Assembly: GCA_945901795.1 (NCBI GenBank)
Contig: CAMDLP010000013.1
Coordinates: 1 to 63,039 of the forward strand
Length of the DNA: 63,039 bases
Reading direction: 5' to 3'
DNA from: Akkermansia muciniphila
Lineage (GTDB): Bacteria; Verrucomicrobiota; Verrucomicrobiia; Verrucomicrobiales; Akkermansiaceae
Positions 7,354 through 15,545 of the stretch are shown in pieces. The translations under genes were made by a program, and so were the position numbers. The notes under the pieces were generated by a model. That model searched no databases. It was not told the origin of the DNA and was given only the letters and a program-made list of their open reading frames with translations. Positions within the stretch are counted from its first letter, which is position 1. Every line of letters begins with the position of its first letter.

Positions 7354-8592
7354 ATGAAAAAATTACCCGCCCTCACGGCCCTCATCGGCTTCTCCCTGAC
7401 GACCGTCTTGCTGCCCGCGAAAGAAGCGGCGGCCGCAGCCCCCGCCGAAGCGGCGACTCCGGCGAATCCCGCGCTTGAAGCGAAACGCACCGAACAGGAA
7501 GCCCTCGCCGCCGATAACAAACTCGAAGCCGAGCGCCTCACCCAGGCGACCAACGCCATGCGCGCCGAAGTCACCCGTCTCAAGTTAGAGCGGGAGTTGA
7601 TGACCGAGAAACTCGCCATGGAAGCCGCCAAGCGCCAGGCCGCGCTCCAACAGGAGCTTTCCAAGATGGACGCGGAGAAAGAGAAGATCACCCGCGAAGG
7701 CGAGCTCTCCAAAGCCCGCGCCGAGAAACTCGCGAACGACCTGAAAACGGTCCAGACCGAAGCCGCCCTCGAAATCACCCGCCTCCAGAACGACATCGCC
7801 CGCATCGAAACCGCCGAGAAGCGCGCTAGATTCGCCGACGCCAAGCCGGTCTTCCTCAAGAATCCGCTGAAGGAAAACGGCACCCTCGTCGTCTCCGACC
7901 GCCGCATCCCACTCAACGGTCTGATCACCACCAGCACCGCCGACTTCATCACCAGCCGCATCCAGTATTGGAACAACAAGGACCGCGAGTTGCCCATTTT
8001 CATCGTCATCGACGCCTGCCCCGGCGGTTCCGTGATGGCTGGCTACCGGATTCTCAAAGCGATGGAATCCAGCGACGCGCCGGTGCACGTCGTCGTGAAA
8101 TCCTTCGCCGCGTCGATGGCCGCCGCCATCACCGCGCTCGCCCAGGAATCCTACGCCTATCCGAACGCGGTCATCCTCCACCACCAGATCAGCTCGGTGG
8201 TCATGGCCCAGCTCAACCTCACCCAGCAGCGCGAGTTCCACGAGGAAAGCCAGCGCTGGTGGGTGCGCCTCGGCACGCCCATCGCTAACAAAATGGGAAT
8301 CACCACGGACGAGTTGATCAAGAAGATGTATGCCAGGTCGTCCAGCGGCGACTGGAGCGAATTCGGCGAGCAGGCCAAGGAGCTGAAGTGGGTCAACCAC
8401 ATCGTCAACGGCATCGACGAAACCTCGTTCACCAAAAACCCGGACTCCGTCGAGCCCGCGAAGGCTGCCCAACCCGCCGCCTTGGCCGAGGAAATCGACG
8501 CCTCCGGCAAGGCCTTCGTCTGGCTGCCCCGCCTCAATCCTCAGGACGTCTATTTCCTCTACAACTCCGACAGCTACTACCGGATGAGATAA
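7354..8592 (+). CDS. Exported ClpP-like serine peptidase with coiled coil
   Basis: Residues 1-27 form a signal peptide. Residues about 45-160 are a long charged coiled coil rich in Ala, Glu and Lys. From about 175 to 365 there is a ClpP/crotonase-fold peptidase: DACPGGSVMAGYRI (oxyanion loop), the nucleophile in SFAASMAAAI (S254), and VILHHQ with the general base at H276 or H277. The third catalytic residue is less clear because the usual Asp motif reads SSSGDW here. ClpP is normally cytosolic, so an exported form resembles SppA/NfeD-class enzymes in location only. Translation is followed without a gap by the next gene. Confidence 0.8.
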   Translation: MKKLPALTALIGFSLTTVLLPAKEAAAAAPAEAATPANPALEAKRTEQEALAADNKLEAERLTQATNAMRAEVTRLKLERELMTEKLAMEAAKRQAALQQELSKMDAEKEKITREGELSKARAEKLANDLKTVQTEAALEITRLQNDIARIETAEKRARFADAKPVFLKNPLKENGTLVVSDRRIPLNGLITTSTADFITSRIQYWNNKDRELPIFIVIDACPGGSVMAGYRILKAMESSDAPVHVVVKSFAASMAAAITALAQESYAYPNAVILHHQISSVVMAQLNLTQQREFHEESQRWWVRLGTPIANKMGITTDELIKKMYARSSSGDWSEFGEQAKELKWVNHIVNGIDETSFTKNPDSVEPAKAAQPAALAEEIDASGKAFVWLPRLNPQDVYFLYNSDSYYRMR

Positions 8593-9381
8593 GTGGCCAT
8601 GCTCGAAGACGATTACACTTGGGGCATCCGCAAGGCGCTCCGCGGCCACGGACTCACGCCGGTCGATGCCGCGCGGCAGGCGGGTATTTCGGAAAGTGAA
8701 TTCCTCGCGTTCTCGGAAGGGAAGTTCTCGGAGGAAACCGCCCGCCGCATTGCCGCGGTGCTGCATTTGAAAGCCGAGGCGCTCGTCAATCATCCCGGCT
8801 ACCAGCCCAAGCCGCTCGCCTTGCCAGCCATCCATCGGCTCGATCTGCCCTTCGGCGAGGAACGGGTGAACGCCTGGCTGGTGTGGACGGATGAGACGGC
8901 GATCCTTTTCGACACCGGCTTTGAAGCCTCCTCCTGCGCGGTCGCGCTCGACGCCATCGCCGCGCCCGCGCACGGCCAAATTTTCATCACCCACGGCCAT
9001 CGCGACCACGTCGGCGGCATTCCCGCGCTTGTCGCGAGAGGAAATGTCGTCCACGGCGACCAGATCGAAAACGCCCGGCCCATGCGCCCCGGCGACTCCA
9101 TCCGCTGCGGCCCGATCACCGTCCGTGCCTGCGATCTCTCCGGCCACGCCGATCCGGCGCTCGGCTATCACATCGACGGCCTCGCCCGCCCGGTCCTCGT
9201 CACCGGCGACGCGCTTTTCGCGGGTTCCATCGGCGGCTGCGGCTCGCCCGCCATCTACCAGAAAGCCCTGCGTAACCTGAAGCAAGTCCTCGCGCCGCTG
9301 CCTGACTCCACCGTCCTGCTCCCCGGCCACGGTCCCGCCACCACCCTCGGCGAGGAGCGCGTGGCCAATCCATTTTTATAA
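8593..9381 (+). CDS. HTH-metallo-beta-lactamase fold fusion protein
   Basis: Residues 1-60 resemble a Cro/C1-type helix-turn-helix (GLTPVDAARQAGISESEFLAFSEGKFSEETARRIAAVLHL). The rest is a metallo-beta-lactamase fold hydrolase with the metal motif THGHRDHVGG, a later SGHADPALGYH, TGDALFAG and LLPGHGPAT, most like glyoxalase II-type enzymes. The frame opens at GTG 8593, immediately after the stop of the ClpP-like gene, with ATG 8599 also possible. The tight spacing suggests the two are translated together. The substrate is unknown. Confidence 0.8.
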   Translation: MAMLEDDYTWGIRKALRGHGLTPVDAARQAGISESEFLAFSEGKFSEETARRIAAVLHLKAEALVNHPGYQPKPLALPAIHRLDLPFGEERVNAWLVWTDETAILFDTGFEASSCAVALDAIAAPAHGQIFITHGHRDHVGGIPALVARGNVVHGDQIENARPMRPGDSIRCGPITVRACDLSGHADPALGYHIDGLARPVLVTGDALFAGSIGGCGSPAIYQKALRNLKQVLAPLPDSTVLLPGHGPATTLGEERVANPFL

Positions 9382-9549
9382 CAGCACCCTGAGCATCCGG
9401 GGCTCCGCTCCGGACGGCAGCACGATCCGCTTCAATCCCGCTTGGAAAACGGGTTGCCGCCAGCAGCATCGCGACGGAAGCGCTGGTGGCCTGATCCGCG
9501 CAGGCTTTGGCATTGATTCCATCCGCCGCCCCATTAGCCTTCCCATGCC

Positions 9550-9834
9550 ATGCACCCGCCCGATCCCGACATCGCCGCCGCCGAACTCAAGGCGATGCAG
9601 GATTCCATCTACCGCGAGAAAATCCTCCGCGCCCGCCGCCAGACCCCCGAGGAACGCCTCGCCGACGTGTTCGAGCTGTCCAATCACCAGTTCGGCATGA
9701 TGTTGGGCGGAGCCATGCATCGGGTTGGGACAAGCGACGAGAAAACAGGCTGGGAAGAAGTAGCTCGATGGATGCTCCGTCTTGACCGTGTTAGAGAACA
9801 CGGGCTATACGTAACCGAGAGCAAGACCTCATGA
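9550..9834 (+). CDS. Small protein paired with nucleotidyltransferase
   Basis: This 94-residue soluble protein is rich in charged residues (AAAELKAMQDSIYREKILRARRQTPEERLADVFELSNHQFGMM). It overlaps the following nucleotidyltransferase gene by four nt (ATGA). The arrangement, a short helical protein translated with an NTase, is like several toxin-antitoxin or defence pairs such as AbiE, but no family is recognised with certainty. The stretch 9382-9549 before it shows nothing gene-like. Confidence 0.65.
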   Translation: MHPPDPDIAAAELKAMQDSIYREKILRARRQTPEERLADVFELSNHQFGMMLGGAMHRVGTSDEKTGWEEVARWMLRLDRVREHGLYVTESKTS

Positions 9835-10397
9835 AACTCGAAGAACTTGCAGTGCGTGTGCTCGATGCCGCCGAAGCCCAGAACGTGGAATTCATGGCCG
9901 TCGGAGCGATTGCCGCAGGAGCCTATGGTGTCCCACGTTCTACCCGAGATGTCGATCTGTTGGTGAGTGTGAAGATCCCTGGCAATGTGGACGCACTCGT
10001 GCGACGGCTGTCCACATTTGTCACCTTCGACCCTCAGGTCACTTTCGACACGCTCACTTGGGGGAGGCGGCATGTTGGCACCAGCCAAAGTTCTCCGCCA
10101 TTCAAGGTTGAGCTATTTGAAACCTTTGACGACGCCTTTGTCGTTTCCGAATTTTCCCGGCGATGCAGGGTCTTCGTGCCCATACTCGGCCGCGAGACCT
10201 GGCTACCCACCCCTGAGGACGTCGTTGTCCAAAAGCTCCGCTGGGGCCGCTCCAAAGACCTCGATGACGCCCGCGACGTGCTCGCCGTGCAAGGCCCCGA
10301 GACCCTCGACATGCCGTATATCGAGCACTGGTGCGCTCTCCACGGCACTGTCCCCCGCCTTCGCGAGGCTCTCGCAGGCATCCCGCCGTTGGATTGA
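9831..10397 (+). CDS. Nucleotidyltransferase-fold protein (AbiEii-like)
   Basis: This 188-residue protein carries an NTase signature near the N-terminus: FMAVGAIAAGAYGVPRSTRDVDLLV, with the DxD pair. The later segment LPTPEDVVVQKLRWGRSKDLDDARDVLAVQ is typical of AbiEii/DUF6036-type nucleotidyltransferases. Such proteins can act as toxins or antitoxins by adding nucleotides to tRNA or to a partner. It is coupled to the upstream small gene. Toxin function is inferred from context only. Confidence 0.75.
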   Translation: MKLEELAVRVLDAAEAQNVEFMAVGAIAAGAYGVPRSTRDVDLLVSVKIPGNVDALVRRLSTFVTFDPQVTFDTLTWGRRHVGTSQSSPPFKVELFETFDDAFVVSEFSRRCRVFVPILGRETWLPTPEDVVVQKLRWGRSKDLDDARDVLAVQGPETLDMPYIEHWCALHGTVPRLREALAGIPPLD

Positions 10398-10455
10398 CGG
10401 GAAGTTGAACGCGTCAAAGCCGTGGTGCCGCTGCAACCGTGACGCTCCAGTCCGG

Positions 10456-11214
10456 CTACGGATAGATCACCTCTCGCAGGAACAACCCGTCGGCCGGGGC
10501 GCAGAGCGGGGATTTGCCGCACGGCAGGCCGGGCGGTTGGTCTAGCAGCGCGGCCAGGTCGTCCAAGCGGATGCGTCCCTGCGCGGCGTGGACCGCGCCG
10601 CCGGTGAGCAGGCGGACCATTTTGTAGAGGAATCCGTCTCCCTTGTAGGCGATTTGATAGCCGTCCTGCAAAGTCGTCAGCTCCACCGACTCGATCGTCC
10701 GGCACCAGTCGATGTCCGGCGTCTCGTTGCCGCGATAAGCGGCGAAGGCGTGGAAATCGTGGCGGCCGATGTAAAGCGCGAGTGCGTCCCACAGGACATC
10801 CGCATCGAGCTGGCGCGGGATGTGCCAGGCGGTGCCGGCCTTGAGCGGCGGCAGGACGGGATCGGTGCAGAGGTCGAAATGATAGATCTTGCCGATGGCC
10901 GAAAAGCGGCTGTGGAAATCCGGCGCGACTTCCTCGCAAGCCATGATCCGGATGGTGGCGGGCAGCTTGCAGTTGAGCGCCGGCACCCAGTTGAAAGGAT
11001 TCATGGTGCTCTCCGGCGGCGCGTCGAAATGGGCGATCTGCGCGAGGGCATGCACACCGGTATCCGTGCGGCCCGAGCCATCGAGCCGCAGCGGTTGTTT
11101 CGCGACTTCCGCCAGCGCCTTGGAAATGAAATCCTGCACCGTGTTGCCGCAAACCTGCGACTGCCAGCCGTTATAAAGGCGGCCGTCGTAGGCGATGGTG
11201 AGCTTGAGACGCAT
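10456..11214 (-). CDS. truA: tRNA pseudouridine synthase A
   Basis: This 252-residue protein is TruA, which makes pseudouridine at positions 38-40 of the tRNA anticodon stem. It begins MRLKLTIAYDGRLYNGWQSQ, has the catalytic motif GSGRTDTGVHALAQ with the essential Asp, and the later FHSRFSAIGKIYHF and FLYKMVRLLTGG segments. The start codon directly abuts the stop of ruvX, with no gap, so the two form an operon on the minus strand. Confidence 0.95.
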   Translation of the reverse strand: MRLKLTIAYDGRLYNGWQSQVCGNTVQDFISKALAEVAKQPLRLDGSGRTDTGVHALAQIAHFDAPPESTMNPFNWVPALNCKLPATIRIMACEEVAPDFHSRFSAIGKIYHFDLCTDPVLPPLKAGTAWHIPRQLDADVLWDALALYIGRHDFHAFAAYRGNETPDIDWCRTIESVELTTLQDGYQIAYKGDGFLYKMVRLLTGGAVHAAQGRIRLDDLAALLDQPPGLPCGKSPLCAPADGLFLREVIYP

Positions 11215-11688
11215 CTAGCAAATTTCTCCCATCCACAGGTTGAGGATTTCCACGGCGGCGGCTTGGTCGATGACGGCTTTTTGTTGGCGGGCGTTGCGTC
11301 CGGCTTCGCGCAGTTTTTCGGCGGCGCTGGAGGTGGTCAATGTTTCGTCCACGAAGATTAGCGGGATAGTGGGGATGCGCTCGCGGAGCTGGCCGGCGAA
11401 GGCGCGGACCTTAGCGGCGGAGCTTCCCTCGCTGCCGTCCATGCGAACCGGTAAGCCGACGACGAGCGTGTGAATCTGACGGATTTCCGCCAACCGGGCG
11501 ATCCGCTCGATGGCGTCGCCCTTGCTCTGGTCGATGGTCTCGACCGGATGCGCGAGGATGCCGAAATCGTCGGTGGCGGCCACGCCGATGCGCGCGTCAC
11601 CATGATCGATGCCGAGCGCGGGGTGCGGGGAGTTGGCGTGTTTAGGGTCCAGAAGCCCAAACGTGTCGTCGCCCCGATACCCTGGCAA
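11215..11688 (-). CDS. ruvX: Putative Holliday junction resolvase RuvX/YqgF
   Basis: The RNase H-like fold of YqgF is clear from ALGIDHGDARIGVAATD, then LVVGLPVRMDGSEG, then IFVDETLTTSSA and VIDQAAAVEILNLWM. Family members are linked to 16S rRNA maturation and Holliday junction resolution. The frame opens at a TTG at 11688, with about 25 residues before ALGID. No ATG or GTG lies closer to the family start, so the real start is uncertain. Confidence 0.9.
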   Translation of the reverse strand: MPGYRGDDTFGLLDPKHANSPHPALGIDHGDARIGVAATDDFGILAHPVETIDQSKGDAIERIARLAEIRQIHTLVVGLPVRMDGSEGSSAAKVRAFAGQLRERIPTIPLIFVDETLTTSSAAEKLREAGRNARQQKAVIDQAAAVEILNLWMGEIC

Positions 11689-11778
11689 GGGTGGATAACA
11701 GTGCTACCGGCAATAAAAATACCCTTATTGCTCATTTTGAATTTGTGTCGGGTATCCTTCAGCGGTAGTTTGTGCCGC

Positions 11779-12087
11779 GTGATCTTCAGTGAGTCCCCTA
11801 TCTTTACGAAGGCTGTCCAACAAATCCTCCGAGAGGAGGATTATTTCGAGCTCCAGGACCAACTGATCGATGCACCGGACGCTGGCGACATCATTCCCGG
11901 TTCCAAAGGCCTGCGGAAAATCCGTGTTGCCAGCGGCGGGAAAGGTAAGCGAGGCGGCTCACGCGTCATCTACTACTGGTATGTCGATCCGGAAAAAATC
12001 CAGTTCTGCCGCATCTACGAAAAATCGAGCCAAGCCAATCTTTCCAGAGCTGAAATCCACCAAATCCAAACCGAACTTGAATCATGA
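11779..12087 (+). CDS. higB: RelE/HigB-type toxin
   Basis: This 102-residue protein matches RelE-fold ribonuclease toxins of the HigB/NadS-linked type: FTKAVQQILREEDYFELQDQL, GLRKIRVASGGKGKRGGSRVIYYWY, and a C-terminal FCRIYEKSSQANLSRAEI. Such toxins cleave mRNA on the ribosome. GTG 11779 is the best start (reading VIFSESPIF). The stop overlaps the antitoxin start by four nt. Toxin before antitoxin is the normal order for higBA. Confidence 0.85.
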   Translation: MIFSESPIFTKAVQQILREEDYFELQDQLIDAPDAGDIIPGSKGLRKIRVASGGKGKRGGSRVIYYWYVDPEKIQFCRIYEKSSQANLSRAEIHQIQTELES

Positions 12088-12446
12088 AAAAGAAAGAAAT
12101 CGAAGCCCTCGAGCATGAAGCCCGTGCCATGGATCGTGGCGAAATCACGCCGGGCCGCGTGTGGAAAGTCACCAAGCGCCCGGATGGCACCGTGGAGCGC
12201 GAGGCGCTCGACCCGGAAACCCATCGCCTGGCCCAGGCCCGCGAATGGAAGGCGAAAACCGAAGCCGCGAAAATCCGACGGGAGATCAATGTCACGCAGG
12301 ACGCCTTCGCCCGGATGCTCGGTGTTTCCCTCGGCACCGTGCGCAAGTGGGAGCGTGGAACGATCCAGCCAAGCGGTGCCGCACGCACGCTTCTTAAAAT
12401 CGCCGCCAAGTATCCCGCCATCGTTAGGGAAGCGGCGATGAAATGA
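12084..12446 (+). CDS. higA: HigA-type helix-turn-helix antitoxin
   Basis: This 120-residue protein has a charged N-terminal half and a C-terminal HTH (IRREINVTQDAFARMLGVSLGTVRKWERGTIQPSGAARTLLKI), as in NadS/HigA antitoxins. It should bind the RelE-type toxin and repress the shared promoter. It is coupled to the toxin gene by an ATGA overlap. The 187 bp that follow, up to manC, hold no recognisable gene. Confidence 0.87.
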   Translation: MKKKEIEALEHEARAMDRGEITPGRVWKVTKRPDGTVEREALDPETHRLAQAREWKAKTEAAKIRREINVTQDAFARMLGVSLGTVRKWERGTIQPSGAARTLLKIAAKYPAIVREAAMK

Positions 12447-12633
12447 GTCGCCCCGGAAAGACCGATCAACAGAGTCTTACCCGACACAAAGCAGATGAAG
12501 GTTTCAAATTCTGACGATTCATCATGACGCACCCGGACCCTGACTATCGTAAGATCGCGGCGATGAGCCTTTGCTGTGACAGGTGCAAGCTCTTCATCGA
12601 CCTCGGAGTCTCCGGGGATTGAGCCGCAGCCTG

Positions 12634-13716
12634 CTACAACAACTCCCCCGGCAACAGCGGCGAGAGGTTCTTGATGGCATCCGCCTGGTGGCGGTTCGCG
12701 ATGAGCAAGGCATCCTTGGTTTGGACGATGATGAGGTCCTCCACGCCGAGCAGGGCGATGCGGGTGCCGGGCAGCGCGTTGAAGACGATGTTGTTTTGCG
12801 AGTCGAGCTGGGTGATCGGCTCGTTGGCGCGGTTTTCCTCGCCGAATTTTTCGAGATACTTGGCGATGGAAACCCACGAGCCGACGTCGTCCCAGTCGAA
12901 GGTCGCCTCGATGTTGAGCACGCGGTCGGCGTTTTCCATGAGCGCGTAGTCGATGGAGATCGGGGTGAGTGCGGGAAACCGCGCGGCCACCGTGGCGTGG
13001 ATGTTAGGCGAGCTGCTGAGTTCGGTGACGAAGCCGGCGAGCTCGGGGGCATGGGCGGCGAGTTGGCGAATCACGGTGGGAAGCGACCAGACAAACATCC
13101 CGGCGTTCCATGAGAAACCGCCTTGGGCAAGGAATTGTCCGGCGAGTTCGGCATCGGGTTTTTCGCGGAAGCGCTTCACCTCGACGGGCGGATGTTCGCA
13201 TGCCAGACCGGCGATGTTAGCAGGCTCGCCGCGCTCGATGTAGCCGTAAGACGGGCAGGCCCAGGTCGGGCGGATGCCGATGGTGACGAGGCCGTCGGAC
13301 GTTTCCGCGGTGGCGAGGGCGTCGCGCATGACCGAGTGATAGGCGGCGGTGTCTTGGATGAGTTGGTCAGAGGGCAGCACCATCATGACTGCGTCCGGAT
13401 TGCGTGCGGCGACGAGGCCGATGCCGAGCGCGACGGCGGGCGCGGTGTCGCGTTTGGCGGGCTCGGCGAAAATGTTTTCCGCCGGCAGCATGGTGGCGAT
13501 GGCGCGGACGGCGTCGAGTTGCAGCTCGTTGGTGAGGATGAGGATGTTTTCAAAAGGAACCAGCCCGTCGAGGCGGCGGATCGTTTGCTCGAGGAGCGTT
13601 CCATGTCCGAAAAGATCGAGAAGCTGCTTTGGTCGGGAATTCCGGCTCAATGGCCAGAAACGGGTTCCAGACCCTCCGGCGAGGATCAAAGCGTAGGTGT
13701 TTTCAAGAGCAGGCAT
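12634..13716 (-). CDS. manC: Mannose-1-phosphate guanylyltransferase
   Basis: This 360-residue protein is a GDP-mannose pyrophosphorylase. It shows the nucleotidyltransferase signature ALILAGGSGTRFWPLSRNSRPKQLL, then LTNELQLDAV, EPAKRDTAPA, VLPSDQLI and GFSWNAGMFVW. It converts mannose-1-phosphate and GTP to GDP-mannose for polysaccharide or glycolipid synthesis. No isomerase domain is fused to it, so it is the short, single-domain form. Confidence 0.93.
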   Translation of the reverse strand: MPALENTYALILAGGSGTRFWPLSRNSRPKQLLDLFGHGTLLEQTIRRLDGLVPFENILILTNELQLDAVRAIATMLPAENIFAEPAKRDTAPAVALGIGLVAARNPDAVMMVLPSDQLIQDTAAYHSVMRDALATAETSDGLVTIGIRPTWACPSYGYIERGEPANIAGLACEHPPVEVKRFREKPDAELAGQFLAQGGFSWNAGMFVWSLPTVIRQLAAHAPELAGFVTELSSSPNIHATVAARFPALTPISIDYALMENADRVLNIEATFDWDDVGSWVSIAKYLEKFGEENRANEPITQLDSQNNIVFNALPGTRIALLGVEDLIIVQTKDALLIANRHQADAIKNLSPLLPGELL

Positions 13717-13803
13717 CGCGCGGAGCCTTGCGGAATCTCGTGGATTGGAAAAGCCGGAATCGCAGCCATTTGCGCCGCCGCTCGCCGGGGTGCTCCTGCT
13801 TTC

Positions 13804-14952
13804 CTAACGCAGCCGGAGCAGGCGTTCGCCCGCAGCTTGAAGCGTGGTCGCATTCTTCGCGAAGTGGAAGCGGATGAGGTGGTTCACCGGCTCCCGGAAA
13901 AAGCTCGAGCCCGCCACACCCGCCACGCCGATGTCGCGGATCAACCACTCGGACGCATCGGTGTCCGTGGCGAAGCCGAGCGAGGAAATGTCCAGCATCA
14001 CATAGTAAGCGCCCTGCGGCTCGGTGAACGGCAGACCGGTCTGGCGCAGCAGCCCGAGGAATAAATCGCGCTTCTCCGTATAGAGATCGCGCAGCCCGGC
14101 GTAGTAACTGTCCGGTAGCTCCAGCCCGGCGATCGCGGCTTCCTGCAAGGGTGCCGCCGCGCCGACGGTTAGGAAATCGTGCACCTTCCGCGCTTGCGCG
14201 ATGACCGCCGGCGCGGCCTGCACATAGCCAAGCCGCCAGCCGGTGATCGAGTAGGTTTTGGAAAGCGAGTTGCAGGTGATCGTCCGCTCGAAGGCACCCG
14301 GCAGCGCCGCGAAATACACGTGCTCGTGCGGCGCGAAAACGATGTGCTCGTATGGCTCGTCCGTGATCACGAACGCGTCGTGCTCCTCGGCCAGCCGCAG
14401 GATTTCCATCAGCTCGTCGCGGGTGAAAACCTTCCCGGTCGGGTTCGAGGGATTGCAAACCACGATCGCTTTCGGCTTCTGCGCGAAGGCCCGCGCGAGT
14501 TCCTCGGAATCGAACCCGAAGCCCGGGGGACGCAGCGGCACGTAGATCGGCTCGGCTCCTGATAGGATCGCGTCCGCCGCGTAGTTTTCATAAAACGGCG
14601 AGAAAATGATCACCTTGTCGCCCGGATTGCAGGCGGTCATCATCGCGACCATCATCGCCTCGGTGCTGCCGCAGGTGACGACGAGATTCTGGTCCGGATC
14701 AATCGGCAGCCCGCTGAAGCGCTGGATTTTCCGCGCCAGCGCCTCGCGGAATTTCGGCGCGCCCCAAGTCACCGCGTATTGATGGTGCGGCCCGCGGGTT
14801 GCCCGTTCCAATGCCGCGAGCAATTCTTCCGGCGGATCGAAGTCGGGAAACCCCTGCGCCAGATTGATCGCGCCGTGTTGATTGGCCAGCCGGGTGGTGC
14901 CGCGGATGACGGATTCGGTAAAAACGGATAGGCGGCTCGCGGTGGCTGGCAT
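13804..14952 (-). CDS. Class I aminotransferase, methionine/kynurenine type
   Basis: This 382-residue fold-type I PLP enzyme starts with INLAQGFPDFDPPEELL, has VVTCGSTEAMM, NPSNPTGKVF, TDEPYEHIVF, and the PLP lysine in CNSLSKTYSITGWRLGY. The sequence is closest in character to the YbdL/kynurenine-oxoglutarate transaminase group, which acts on methionine, glutamine or kynurenine; exact substrate is not determined. It is distinct from the aspartate aminotransferase at 29047-30213. Confidence 0.88.
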   Translation of the reverse strand: MPATASRLSVFTESVIRGTTRLANQHGAINLAQGFPDFDPPEELLAALERATRGPHHQYAVTWGAPKFREALARKIQRFSGLPIDPDQNLVVTCGSTEAMMVAMMTACNPGDKVIIFSPFYENYAADAILSGAEPIYVPLRPPGFGFDSEELARAFAQKPKAIVVCNPSNPTGKVFTRDELMEILRLAEEHDAFVITDEPYEHIVFAPHEHVYFAALPGAFERTITCNSLSKTYSITGWRLGYVQAAPAVIAQARKVHDFLTVGAAAPLQEAAIAGLELPDSYYAGLRDLYTEKRDLFLGLLRQTGLPFTEPQGAYYVMLDISSLGFATDTDASEWLIRDIGVAGVAGSSFFREPVNHLIRFHFAKNATTLQAAGERLLRLR

Positions 14953-15022
14953 GGTGGATCAGGAAGTTGCCGCGCACCTTGCCCGGCGGTTTCCGAAATG
15001 TCGATCCCGGCCCGCGCGCGGC

Positions 15023-15245
15023 TCAATAGCAGCCGCCGCGGTAGTATCCTCCACCGCCGTAATACCCGCCGCGGTAGTGATGATCATGAATTTTAATACC
15101 GCCGCCGGTAGCCACCGTGGGACCCGCCGTAATAACTGCCGCCCCGATAATAGTTGTGGTGGTGATGGTCATTATCGTTCGCCAAAGCGTATCCGATGAC
15201 TCCTGCGGCGGCGGCACCCGCCACGGCCGCGCCCGGATCCACCGA
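15023..15245 (-). pseudogene. Gly/Tyr/His-rich small protein remnant, frameshifted
   Basis: On the minus strand one frame reads PGAAVAGAAAAGVIGYALAN, then a His run and NYYRGGSYYGGSHGGY, and stops at 15093. The adjacent frame continues the same composition (IHDHHYRGGYYGGGGYYRGG) and stops at 15023. Shifting by one nt near 15100 joins them. No good start codon is present, because the upstream part is antisense to a likely coiled-coil gene. It looks like a fragment of an exported glycine-rich protein; confidence is low. Confidence 0.35.
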
Positions 15246-15269
15246 CTGCACCGGTCGGCCATACTCATC

Positions 15270-15443
15270 ATGAACCGCATGGAGGAAATGCACGCCGAGC
15301 TGGATGAATACAACGAGGCCAAGCGCGGCGTCGCCGAGAAAGGCAGCGTCCTGGCCGACGTGACCGAGCTCGATCGGCAATTGACCGCCCTGAAGTCCCA
15401 GCTCACCCTCCTCCGCACGAGGCTGACTCAAAACACACCCTGA
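15270..15443 (+). CDS. Short coiled-coil protein
   Basis: This frame codes for 57 residues, MNRMEEMHAELDEYNEAKRG followed by a Leu heptad stretch (LDRQLTALKSQLTLLRTRL). The composition is that of a real coiled coil. It lies head to head with the glycine-rich remnant. The start at 15270 has in-frame alternatives at 15279 and 15288. No function is recognised. Confidence 0.45.
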   Translation: MNRMEEMHAELDEYNEAKRGVAEKGSVLADVTELDRQLTALKSQLTLLRTRLTQNTP

Positions 15444-15545
15444 AATGCCCGAAACCTACGACGAGGAAATCCCGGACTGCTTGTGAGAATCAACGCCTTC
15501 CAGACCATCTAAAACTACAACCAAGCCTGATCCCACCCCGTTTTC

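Noticed and set aside
7585..9330. A 581-residue minus-strand frame over the ClpP-like and metallohydrolase genes
   Set aside because: Both plus-strand genes have clear domains; the antisense frame is Asp/Gly/Val-rich shadow sequence.
12447..12633. Possible small gene between higA and manC
   Set aside because: Neither strand has a frame with protein-like composition or a plausible start.
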